DNA from: Pseudoduganella umbonata
GTDB lineage: Bacteria; Pseudomonadota; Gammaproteobacteria; Burkholderiales; Burkholderiaceae_D
Length of the DNA: 64,000 nt
Assembly: GCF_014192225.1 (NCBI RefSeq)
Contig: NZ_JACHXS010000001.1
Span: 1,142,440-1,206,439, forward strand
Reading direction: 5' to 3'
In this document: positions 36,134-45,100 of the stretch, piece by piece
Layout: each line of letters begins with the position of its first letter
Position numbering within the stretch: position 1 is the first letter of the stretch
The notes under the pieces: generated by a model
What the model was told of the DNA's origin: nothing
The model's database searches: none
What the model saw: the letters and a program-made list of their open reading frames with translations, nothing else
Translations under genes and position numbers: made by a program

Positions 36134-37522
36134 TCAAGTCCGTCCCACCACCTGCGCCCCGGCATCGGCCGGCAGGCGCAGGCTGTCCGTTACGCCCGCC
36201 AGGGCGACGGCGCCCATCGCCACCAGCGCGAGCCGGAACACCGCAACGTCGGCTGGCGCCCAGCCGGCCAGTACGCCAAGTTCCAGCAGCAAAGCCGCCC
36301 CGGCGATCCCCAGCCCTGTCGTGACCTGCGCCACCACGGAAAACAAAGTCGACGCGCCGCTCATCTGCGGTGTCGGCACGTTGGCGAATGCCAGCGTGTT
36401 CAGCGCGGTGAACTGCATCGAACGGAACATCCCGCAGAAAAACAGTACGCCGCCGATGGCAACGAGCGGGGTGTCCGGCCGCAGCAGCGCGCAGGCCGGG
36501 AAACTCGCGGCCAGCAGCGTGCCATTCCATACCAGCACGTTGCGCAGGCCGAAGCGGCGCATGGCCCAGCCGGTTGCCGGCTTGACGGCAAGGTTGCCGG
36601 CAAACAGCGCCAGCAGCAGCATGCCGGCGACCGGGCCGGACAGGCCGAACGATACCTGGAACATCAGCGGCAACAGGAACGGCGCGCTGCCGATCGCGAT
36701 GCGCGACAGCGAGCCGCCCCGCAGCGAGACCGCGAAGGTGCCGATGCGCAGCGGACGCAGGTCCATCAACGGCGCGGCAGCGCGGCGGAAGTGCCGCGCG
36801 CACCACCACAGCAGCGCGCCGCCGCCCAGCAGCGCCAGCGCGGCAGCCGTCCAGCGTCCCTGGGCCGGCAGTTCCACACCCACCATCAGCAGCGTGCAGG
36901 CCAGCGCACTGCCGGCAAAGCCCGGCAGGTCGAACGGACGCGGGGCCGCGCCGGCAGCGGGAATCACCATCAGCGCCGCCACGAACAGCAGCACGCCCAG
37001 CGGCACGTTCAGCAGGAAGATCCACTGCCAGCCCCAGTGCGCCGTGATGAAGCCGCCCAGCGCCGGGCCGATGATGGGCGCGGCCAGCCCAGGCCACGTG
37101 ATGGTGGCGATGGCCCTTACCAGCCCTTCCTTCGGCGTGGCGCGCAACACGACCAGCCTGCCGACCGGCACCATCAGTGCGCCACCGATGCCCTGCAGGA
37201 TGCGCGCCGCGGTGAAGGCCGGCAGCGACCCGGACAGCGCGCACAGCACGGAAGCGGCGGTGAACACGGCAATCGCCGCGCCGAACACGCGGCGCGGACC
37301 GTAGCGGTCGGCCAGCCAGCCGCTGGCCGGGATGAAGGCGGCCAGCGCCACGAGGTAGGCCGACAGCCCGACCGACATGTGCGCCGGTTGCGCGCCGAAG
37401 CTGTGCGCCATCTGCGGCAGCGACGTGGTGATCGCTGTCGCATCCAGGTTTTCAAGGAAGAAGGCGGCGGCAACGAGCCAGGGAACGGCGCGGGCGCGCC
37501 GCTCGGCGGGACGGTCGGTCAT
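36134..37522 (-). CDS. MFS drug exporter, DHA2 (EmrB/QacA) family
   Basis: The 462-residue protein begins with LENLDATAITTSLPQMA, the DHA2 opening, and has GWLADRYGPRRVFG, ARILQGIGGALMVP and GPALGGFITAHWGWQWIF, the motif A/C regions of multidrug exporters. About fourteen helices fit this length. It should export drugs or metabolites by proton antiport from the inner membrane. There is no adjacent membrane-fusion or TetR gene, so the substrate cannot be guessed. Confidence 0.85.
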   Translation of the reverse strand: MTDRPAERRARAVPWLVAAAFFLENLDATAITTSLPQMAHSFGAQPAHMSVGLSAYLVALAAFIPASGWLADRYGPRRVFGAAIAVFTAASVLCALSGSLPAFTAARILQGIGGALMVPVGRLVVLRATPKEGLVRAIATITWPGLAAPIIGPALGGFITAHWGWQWIFLLNVPLGVLLFVAALMVIPAAGAAPRPFDLPGFAGSALACTLLMVGVELPAQGRWTAAALALLGGGALLWWCARHFRRAAAPLMDLRPLRIGTFAVSLRGGSLSRIAIGSAPFLLPLMFQVSFGLSGPVAGMLLLALFAGNLAVKPATGWAMRRFGLRNVLVWNGTLLAASFPACALLRPDTPLVAIGGVLFFCGMFRSMQFTALNTLAFANVPTPQMSGASTLFSVVAQVTTGLGIAGAALLLELGVLAGWAPADVAVFRLALVAMGAVALAGVTDSLRLPADAGAQVVGRT

Positions 37523-37580
37523 GCAGCGGATTGTTGTATGAAAACAGCACTATAGCCGATGCCGTCCATCCGCCGTCCGG

Positions 37581-37622
37581 GCGCTCATTGCCTGGCGCTC
37601 ACCGCCTGACGCTCATTCCTTC
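37581..37622. repeat. 14-bp tandem repeat, three copies, at a gene end
   Basis: GCGCTCATTGCCTG, GCGCTCACCGCCTG and ACGCTCATTCCTTC follow each other, with the last overlapping the methyltransferase stop codon. It is another short minisatellite at a gene boundary. Confidence 0.6.
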
Positions 37623-38464
37623 AGGATCACCGCCTCCAGGTAGGCGGCCGGGGCCACCAGCGATGCGCCGCCGGAAAGGTCGGCTTCACGCGCCAGCGCC
37701 TCGAGGTCGCGTCTCAGTGCCGCCTGCCCGTCGCCATCGAGGGCGGCAAAGGCCTTCAGCACCGGGCCATAGTAATCGCGGAACACCTGCATCATGTGGG
37801 CCGGGGAGCGGTAGCGGAAGTTGAACTCGCGCCGCGTGCAGCGGATGTCCGCATCGCCGAAAAGCTCGCGCAAGTGGCCCTCGGTGCCCCACAGCGGCGG
37901 CCCGGCCACGCCGGCCGGCGGCGGAACATAGCTGCCCACCACCTTGAACATCTTGCCGATGAAGCCGTCGGGGGTCCAGCTGGCCACGCCGATGCGCCCG
38001 CCCGGGCGCGTCACGCGCAGCATCTCGGCCGCGGTGCGGCGATGGTCGGGCGCGAACATCGCGCCGAACGTGGACAGCACGCAGTCGAACTGGCCGTCGC
38101 CGAACGGCAGCGCTTCCACATCGGCCACCTGGAACGCCACGTCGAGGCCTTCGGCCAGTGCGCGGGCGCGGCCTTTCTCGAGCAGGTCCGGCACGTAGTC
38201 GGTGGACGTGACGCGGGCAAAACGGCGCGCCGCCGCCAGCGTGGCGTTGCCGTTGCCGGCGGCCACGTCGAGCACGCGCTCGTCGGCGCGCACGTCGGCC
38301 GCCTCGGCCAGCAGCTCGCCGACGATCTGCAGCGTGGTACCGACGATTGCGAAGTCGCCGCTGGCCCAGGTGGCCTGCTGGCGCGCCTTGATGGCGGCGA
38401 AGTCGGGTGCCGGCGGTGGCGTGGCGGCATGGGCGGCGGCGGATAGGTCAGCCAGGTCGGTCAT
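37613..38464 (-). CDS. Class I SAM-dependent methyltransferase
   Basis: The 283-residue cytosolic protein has the SAM-binding motif VLDVAAGNGN (near 64-73), motif II DVEALPFGDGQFD, and LRVTRPGGRIGVASW. These place it with UbiE/COQ5-like small-molecule methyltransferases. The substrate is not evident. It is divergent from an AraC-type regulator with a 156-bp shared promoter region, which probably controls it. Confidence 0.85.
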   Translation of the reverse strand: MTDLADLSAAAHAATPPPAPDFAAIKARQQATWASGDFAIVGTTLQIVGELLAEAADVRADERVLDVAAGNGNATLAAARRFARVTSTDYVPDLLEKGRARALAEGLDVAFQVADVEALPFGDGQFDCVLSTFGAMFAPDHRRTAAEMLRVTRPGGRIGVASWTPDGFIGKMFKVVGSYVPPPAGVAGPPLWGTEGHLRELFGDADIRCTRREFNFRYRSPAHMMQVFRDYYGPVLKAFAALDGDGQAALRRDLEALAREADLSGGASLVAPAAYLEAVILKE

Positions 38465-38620
38465 TCTGTTCTCCTTCAGCTTGTCATGGATGGATGCCGC
38501 GCGGCGGATGCCCTCGAGGCCTTGCCATTATTGCCAGCCTGCGCTGCTTGACGCTTGTCCGGCCGTCGTTCATGCTTGACCAAACGTCCGCAATATGGCG
38601 ATCCGGGCGGGGAGGCAGGC

Positions 38621-39625
38621 ATGGCGGTCGACACGCTGTCCGATGTGCTGCGCACCGTGCGCCTGCGCGGCGCCGTGTTCTACGCGGTGACCGTGGGGCC
38701 GGAATGGGCCGTCGAGGCGCCCGCCTCGGCCGAGCTTGCCGCAATGGTCGTGCCCGGCGCCGGCCGCGTGATCGAATACCACGTGCTGATCGAAGGGACC
38801 GCCTGGGCGTCGCTGGCCGGCCAGCCGCCGGTGCGGCTGGCACCCGGCGACATCGTCATGTTCCCGCAGGGCGATGCGCACGTGATGGCCAGCGCGCCGG
38901 GCGTGCCGCCACTGCCGTTCTCGATGGACTGGATGCGCGCCACCCACGATCTGCCGAAACCCCTGCCGCTGGCGATCGACGGCGCCGCCCTGGCCTGGGG
39001 CGACGCGGCACGCCGGCCCGACGGCCACAGCGACATCGTCTGCGGCTTCCTCGGCTGCGACCACGGCCCGTTCAACCCGCTGCTGGAAGCGTTGCCGCGG
39101 CTGCTGCACGTGCCGGCGGACGGCGACGGCGCGTGGCTGCGCCACGCCATGCTGCAGGCCGCCTGCGGCGTGAGCGGGCCCGGCGCCGGTCCCGGCGGTG
39201 GCGCGCTGGCCGAACGCATCAGCGAAACCATGTTCATCGACGCCGTGCGCCGCCACGCCGGCAGCCTGCCCGAACACGCCACCGGCTGGCTGGCCGCCCT
39301 GCGCGACCGCCAGGTGGGCCGTGCGCTGGCGCTGATCCATGCCGATCCGGGCCATCCGTGGAACGTGGCCCGGCTGGCCACGGCCGCCGCGCTGTCGCGC
39401 TCGGCATTCTGCGAGCGCTTCGTGCGCCTGCTGGGCGTGTCGCCCGCGCGCTACCTGGCGCGCTGGCGCATGGAAGTGGCGGCCACGCTGCTGCGCCAGG
39501 GCCAGGTACCAGTGGCCACCATCGCCTTCGAGGTGGGCTACGAATCGGAAGCGGCGTTTACGCGCGCGTTCGCACGGCTGGTCGGCATGCCGCCGTCGCG
39601 CTGGCGCGCAGTATCGGTTCACTGA
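38621..39625 (+). CDS. AraC-family transcriptional regulator with cupin sensor domain
   Basis: The ATG at 38621 has GGGAGGCAGG before it and gives a 334-residue protein. An N-terminal cupin fold (PGDIVMFPQGDAHVM near 83-97) would bind a small ligand. The C-terminal double helix-turn-helix (about 235-330) has MEVAATLLRQGQVPVATIA and VGYESEAAFTRAFARLVGM. It is divergent from the methyltransferase gene, a layout typical of a regulator and its target. A 12-bp in-frame repeat covers its stop codon. Confidence 0.88.
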   Translation: MAVDTLSDVLRTVRLRGAVFYAVTVGPEWAVEAPASAELAAMVVPGAGRVIEYHVLIEGTAWASLAGQPPVRLAPGDIVMFPQGDAHVMASAPGVPPLPFSMDWMRATHDLPKPLPLAIDGAALAWGDAARRPDGHSDIVCGFLGCDHGPFNPLLEALPRLLHVPADGDGAWLRHAMLQAACGVSGPGAGPGGGALAERISETMFIDAVRRHAGSLPEHATGWLAALRDRQVGRALALIHADPGHPWNVARLATAAALSRSAFCERFVRLLGVSPARYLARWRMEVAATLLRQGQVPVATIAFEVGYESEAAFTRAFARLVGMPPSRWRAVSVH

Positions 39626-39663
39626 GCGGTTCACTGAGCGATTCACTAGGCGGATCACTGAGC
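39616..39663 (+). repeat. 12-bp tandem repeat carrying in-frame stop codons
   Basis: Four units close to GGTTCACTGAGC run across the AraC stop codon (39623-39625). Because the unit is a multiple of three, each copy puts a TGA or TAG in the same frame, giving four successive stops. Copy-number change would not alter the protein unless the first unit mutated. Confidence 0.85.
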
Positions 39664-39754
39664 GCGGCATTTCCCGCCCCTCGCGCTTCTCACGCACCGG
39701 CGCTTTCGCCTTCCTGCTTCACCTTCCTATTCCACATGTTGCCAATGCGATAGA

Positions 39755-39775
39755 ATCGTGCTCTTTGAACACGAT
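39755..39775. promoter_or_regulatory. Inverted repeat ATCGTG-N9-CACGAT beside a TAGAAT box
   Basis: A perfect 6-bp inverted repeat lies 11 bp before the permease ATG and overlaps the right edge of a -10-like TAGAAT (39751-39756). This is where a repressor would block transcription. No candidate repressor is encoded next to it. Confidence 0.45.
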
Positions 39776-39786
39776 CGGCGGAAACC

Positions 39787-41157
39787 ATGGCAGCAGACAT
39801 CGACAATGGCCCCGGCCTGAAGCGCGGGCTGAAAAGCCGGCACATCCAGCTGATCGCGCTGGGCGGCGCGATCGGTACCGGGCTGTTCCTCGGCATTGCG
39901 CAAACCATCCGCATGGCCGGCCCGTCGGTGCTGCTCGGCTATGCGATCGCCGGCGTCGTCGCCTTCCTGATCATGCGCCAGCTGGGCGAGATGGTGGTCG
40001 ACGAACCCGTGGCCGGGTCGTTCAGCTTCTTTGCCGACAAATACTGCGGCCCGCTGGCCGGCTTCCTGTCGGGCTGGAACTACTGGGTGCTGTATGTGCT
40101 CGTCAGCATGGCCGAGCTGTCCGCCGTCGGCATCTACGTGCAGTACTGGTGGCCGGAAATCCCCACCTGGGTGTCGGCGCTGGGGTTCTTCGTCATCATC
40201 AACGCGATCAGCATTACCAACGTCAAGGCGTTCGGCGAGATGGAATTCTGGTTCGCCATCATCAAGGTGCTGGCCATCGTCGGCATGATCGGCTTCGGCC
40301 TGTGGCTGCTGGCGTCCGGCAGCGCCGGGCCGGAAGCGACGGTGGCCAACCTGTGGCAACACGGCGGCTTCTTCCCGAACGGCGTGGCCGGGCTGGTGAT
40401 GGCGATGGCCGTGATCATGTTCTCGTTCGGCGGGCTGGAACTGGTCGGCATCACGGCGGCCGAGGCGGACGATCCGTCGCGCACCATCCCGAAGGCCACC
40501 AACCAGGCCATCTACCGGATCCTGATCTTCTATATCGGCGCGCTCGGCGTGCTGCTGTCGCTGTATCCATGGCAAAAGGTGGTCGAAGGCGGTTCGCCGT
40601 TCGTGCTGATCTTCCAGGCGCTCGACGCGAAAGCCGTGGCGCACGCGCTGAACGCGGTCGTGCTGACGGCCGCGCTGTCGGTTTACAACAGCTGCGTGTA
40701 CTGCAACAGCCGCATGCTGTACGGCCTGGCGCTGCAGGGCAATGCGCCCCGCTCGCTGCTGAAGGTGAACGCGCGCGGCGTGCCGCTGGCCGCGCTGGGC
40801 GTGTCGGCCCTGGCCACCGCCGTGTGCGTGAGCGTCAACTACTTCATGCCGGGCAAGGCGTTTGAACTGCTGATGGGCCTGGTCGTCTCGGCGCTGATCA
40901 TCAACTGGGGCATGATCAGCTGGATCCACCTGCGCTTCCGCGCCGCCAAGCGCGCACTGGGCCTGGTCACGGGCTTCCCCAGCCCGCTGGCGCCGCTGGC
41001 CAACTGGCTGTGCCTGGCATTCCTGGGCGGCGTGCTGGTCGTGATGTACCTGACGCCCGGCCTGCGCGTTTCGGTGTACATGATTCCCGTGTGGCTGCTG
41101 GTCCTGTGCGCCGGCTACTGGAGCAAGCAGCGCAAGGCCGCGCAGGCCGTTGCCTGA
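39787..41157 (+). CDS. Amino acid permease, APC superfamily (AroP/PheP-like)
   Basis: The 456-residue protein has twelve helices and the amino-acid-transporter signature near the start: LKSRHIQLIALGGAIGTGLF, GEMVVDEPVAGSFSFFADKY and SFGGLELVGITAAEADDPSR. It imports an amino acid with protons across the inner membrane. Sequence is closest in style to the AroP/PheP/ProY subgroup, but specificity is not readable. It is a single gene with its own promoter; the neighbours are a convergent signalling pair. Confidence 0.87.
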   Translation: MAADIDNGPGLKRGLKSRHIQLIALGGAIGTGLFLGIAQTIRMAGPSVLLGYAIAGVVAFLIMRQLGEMVVDEPVAGSFSFFADKYCGPLAGFLSGWNYWVLYVLVSMAELSAVGIYVQYWWPEIPTWVSALGFFVIINAISITNVKAFGEMEFWFAIIKVLAIVGMIGFGLWLLASGSAGPEATVANLWQHGGFFPNGVAGLVMAMAVIMFSFGGLELVGITAAEADDPSRTIPKATNQAIYRILIFYIGALGVLLSLYPWQKVVEGGSPFVLIFQALDAKAVAHALNAVVLTAALSVYNSCVYCNSRMLYGLALQGNAPRSLLKVNARGVPLAALGVSALATAVCVSVNYFMPGKAFELLMGLVVSALIINWGMISWIHLRFRAAKRALGLVTGFPSPLAPLANWLCLAFLGGVLVVMYLTPGLRVSVYMIPVWLLVLCAGYWSKQRKAAQAVA

Positions 41158-41176
41158 GGCCACGCGCGCCGGCGCG

Positions 41177-42124
41177 TCAGCCGGTCATCATCTCCGGTAA
41201 GGTGTCGCCGGCCAGCACGCTGCGGTTCCGGCCGGCGCGCTTGGCGCTGTACAGCGCCATGTCGGCGGCATGCAGCATTGCCGCCGCACTGTCGCCCTCG
41301 GTGGGAATCCGCGCGCATAGCCCGATGCTGGCGGTCACGTGGGGCGCGGCCGACGCGGACGGATGCGATATGCCGAGCGCGGCGATCCGGCGGCACAGCC
41401 AGTCGCCGTACTGGAGCAGCGTGGCCGGGGTGACATTCGGCAACAGCACGACGAATTCCTCGCCACCATAGCGGGCCGCCAGCTCGCCGGGACGGCGCGC
41501 GCCGTCCTGCAGCGCTTCGCTCACCTCGCGCAGGCAGGCGTCACCCCGCTGGTGGCCGTAGCGATCGTTGAACAGCTTGAAGTCGTCGACATCGACCAGC
41601 ACGACGCCCAGCGGCAGCTGGTGGCGCCGGTGCCGGGCGAACTCGGCGGCAAACTGGCGGTCGAAATAGCGGCGGTTGTACAGGCCGGTCAGTCCATCCT
41701 GGTTGGCCAGGTCGTCCAGTGCGGCAAGTGCCGACTGCAGCCGCAGGTGGTTGCGCACGCGCGCCTGCACCACGGCCGCGTTCAGCGGCTTCGGGATGAA
41801 ATCGACGGCGCCGGCGTCGAGGCAGGCGATTTCCGCTTCCGGCGACGATTGCGCCGTCACGAAGATCACCGCGCTGCTGCGCAGGTCCGGGTCCTCGCGG
41901 ATCTGCTCGTTGACCGCGAAACCGTCCATTCCCTGCATTTCCACGTCCAGCAGGATCAGTTGCGGCCGTTGCATCCGTGCCAGTTCGAGCCCCGCGGCCC
42001 CGCTGGTGGCGAACAGCACGCGGCCCTGCTCGCGCACCATGGCCGACAGCAGCCGGATCGTATCGGGATTATCGTCGATGATCAGGATCGTATTGGGCGG
42101 CTTGGGCAACGCGGCAGCGGTCAT
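41177..42124 (-). CDS. REC-GGDEF response regulator (diguanylate cyclase)
   Basis: The 315-residue protein has a receiver domain (acidic pair DD near 17, acceptor D60 in ILLDVEMQ, K112) and a GGDEF domain with GGEEF (220-224), an active variant. The I-site position reads RPGE instead of RxxD, so product feedback inhibition may be absent. Its ATG overlaps the stop of the hybrid kinase gene as ATGA, so the kinase is its probable phosphodonor and the pair converts a periplasmic signal into c-di-GMP. Confidence 0.92.
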   Translation of the reverse strand: MTAAALPKPPNTILIIDDNPDTIRLLSAMVREQGRVLFATSGAAGLELARMQRPQLILLDVEMQGMDGFAVNEQIREDPDLRSSAVIFVTAQSSPEAEIACLDAGAVDFIPKPLNAAVVQARVRNHLRLQSALAALDDLANQDGLTGLYNRRYFDRQFAAEFARHRRHQLPLGVVLVDVDDFKLFNDRYGHQRGDACLREVSEALQDGARRPGELAARYGGEEFVVLLPNVTPATLLQYGDWLCRRIAALGISHPSASAAPHVTASIGLCARIPTEGDSAAAMLHAADMALYSAKRAGRNRSVLAGDTLPEMMTG

Positions 42125-45100
42125 GGGCTTTCCTTCAGGGTTGCGGGCAGTACGGCCAGCACGCCGTCGAAGTCGAGCGCGGCCATCGCGGCCGCCACGG
42201 CGCCCTGCTGCCCGGCGTCGAGCCGCGCCGCCAGCGGGCCGCGCAGCGTTTCATACACGGTGGCGGCATCCAGGTCGCGCTCGCGCAGCAGCCTGACCCA
42301 GCGGCGCACGGCGTCCGGCGCGGGCGCCGGCACGTCGGGTTGCTGCTGCGCTGCAAGCCAGTTGCGTGCCGCTTCCGTCGTGCCGCCCAGTTCACTGCCG
42401 GCGCTGTCGAACAGCCGCGCCGCATCGTCCTGCCGCCCTTCGCGCAATGCTGCTTCCAGCTCCACGGTCACGGCGGCGAACCTGCGCGCGCCCAGGCTGC
42501 CGACAGAACCGCGCAGCGCGTGCAGGATGCGCGCGGCAGCCAGGGCGTCGCCACCCTGCCAGCCGTCGCGTGCGCGCTCCAGCTCGGCGGGCGCTTCACG
42601 CGTCATCCGCGCCACCAGCGCAACCAGCGACTGCAATTGCGCAGGGTTGCGGGCCGACAGCGCGGCCAGGCGGCCGACGTCGAAGCGCTGCGCCGGCGGC
42701 GCCTCCGCTTGCGCGGCGGGTCGGACCTGCCGCAGGTGTTCCTGGATACGCGCCATCATCTGCTCCACATCGATCGGTTTTGGAATGAAGTCGTTCATCC
42801 CCACTGCCAGGCACTGTTCGCGCTCGGCGGCGGTCACGCCGGCACTCATCGCCAGGATCGGCAATTGCAAGCCGAGCCGGGTGCGCAGGATCCGCGTGGC
42901 CGTGTAGCCATCCATCACCGGCATCTGCACATCCATCAGCACGATGTCGAAGTCACCCCGGCCATCGCCGCGCCGGGTCGTGAACAGGTCGACCGCCTGC
43001 TGCCCGTCGGCGGCCGTGGTCACGATCGCCCCGGCCGGTTCGAGTATCCCCTTCGCCACCAGCTGGTTGACCACATTATCCTCCACGAGCAGCACGCGCA
43101 CGCCAGCCAGCTCGGCGGCCCGGTCCGGTACCGCCGGCGTTAGCGCCGGCACGTCCCGCGGCGCGGCCGCCACCACGCCCGCCAGCGCGGAACGCAGGCT
43201 TTGCGCAGTCACCGGGCGCACCAGCGGCACCGTATCCGGTACCGGGCTGCCCGGCGCGCCGCCGCCGGCCAGTTGCATGAAGGCCACCGCGCGGCCCGGC
43301 CAGCGCGCAGCCAGCGCACGGCGCAACTGGGCCACCAGCGCAGCGTCGCCGTCGACCAGCACGGCATCGACCGGCAGGTCGGCCGCGGCGACCGCCTGGG
43401 TGGCCGATTCCGCCCAGCCGGCCGTCCAGCCGAGTGTTTCGATCGCGCGGGCAAGGCTGGCGCGGCTGGCCCGCCGCGGCTCCACGACCAGCAGGCGCAG
43501 CGCTGCGGCGGCCGGTTCCGCGCCGGCCCGCGGGTTGGGCTGCAGGTCAGCCTGCACATCCAGCCGGGCAGGCGGCGGCGCGCAGGTCAGCGGCAGCGTG
43601 ACCGAGAATTCGCTGCCCTCGCCCGGCACGCTGGACAGCTCGATGCGTCCGCCCATCAGTTCGGTCAGCTGGCGCGCGATCGTCAAACCCAGGCCGGTGC
43701 CGCCGAAACGGCGCGAGATGCCGGCGTCGGCCTGTTCGAACGGCGTGAACAGGCGGGTCTGCTGTTCCGGGTCGATGCCGATGCCGGTATCGCGCACCGC
43801 GAAGCGCACCGTGGCCGTATTGCCGTGCTGGCCCAGCCGCGCAACGGTAAACACCACCTGCCCCTGCGCGGTGAACTTGAGCGCGTTGCCGACCAGGTTC
43901 AGCAGCACCTGCTGCAGCCGCACCGCGTCGCCGATGAAGGCCGCGGGCAGGTCCGGCTCGACGTCGACCACCAGTTCCAGCGGCTTGGCGCTGGCCCGCA
44001 TCGCCGTTGCCGCCGCCTCGACGATCTCGCCCATCTCGAACGGCAGCGCGGCGATGTCGACACGGCCCGCCTCGATCTTGGAAAAGTCCAGCACGTCGTC
44101 GATGACGCCCACCAGCGTCTTGCCGCACGACTGGATCATGTTCACGTATTCGCGCTGCTGCGGCGCCAGGGCGGAATTGTCGAGCAGGTGCGCCAGGCCC
44201 AGCACGGCGTTCAGGGGCGTGCGGATCTCATGGCTGACATTGGCCACGAATTCGCTCTTGGCCCGGCTGGCGGCCTGCGCCAGCCGCTCGTTGCGGGCCT
44301 GGGCCAGCTCGGCCATCTTGCGGTCGGTGATATCCATCGCCATCACGTGGAAACCCTGCACCGCGCCATCGGTGCCGATGCTGGGAATGTAGTCGGCCAT
44401 GAAGTAGCCGGGCCAGCCGGGCATCGCGAACTCGGTTTCGAAATGCACCGCCTGCCCGGACAGCACGGTGTCGATGTAGCCGCGCAGCGTGCCATAGATC
44501 TGCGGCCCGACAAGGTCGCCCAGCCGCTTGCCGATCATGTGCACCGGATCGACGCCCAGCAGCGTTTCGAAGCGGCGATTGGCAAACCGATAGACCTCGT
44601 CCCGGTCCAGGTAGGCGATCAGGGCGGGACTGTTGTCGGCAACCGTGCGCAGGAACCGCTCGCTGTCGGCCAGCTCGCGTTCGATGCGGCGGCGCTCGGA
44701 GATATCGTCCAGGAACGCGCCGAACGAGCGGCTGCCATTGACGTCGATCAGCCCGATCGTCATGGCAACCGGGAATTCGCCGCCGTCGCGGCGCAGCGCC
44801 GTGACCTCGATTCGCTTGCCCACCACGCGGCTGTCGCCACCCGCCAGGAAGCGCGCAAGCCCCGCGGCGTGGGCGGCCCGCGATGCCCGCGGCACCGCCA
44901 CGTCGTGCAGCAGCAGGCCCAGCACTTCTTCGCGCGCCCAGCCGAACAGCTGTTCGGCGCGCGGATTCCAGTCGGTGATGCGGCCCGCGCTGTCCATGCC
45001 GATGAACGCGTCGTGCGCCGTTTCCAGGATGGCGCGGATGCGCGCCTCGTTGTGGCGCACGGTTTCCAGCGATTGCGCGACATCCCGCGTGCGCTGCGCC

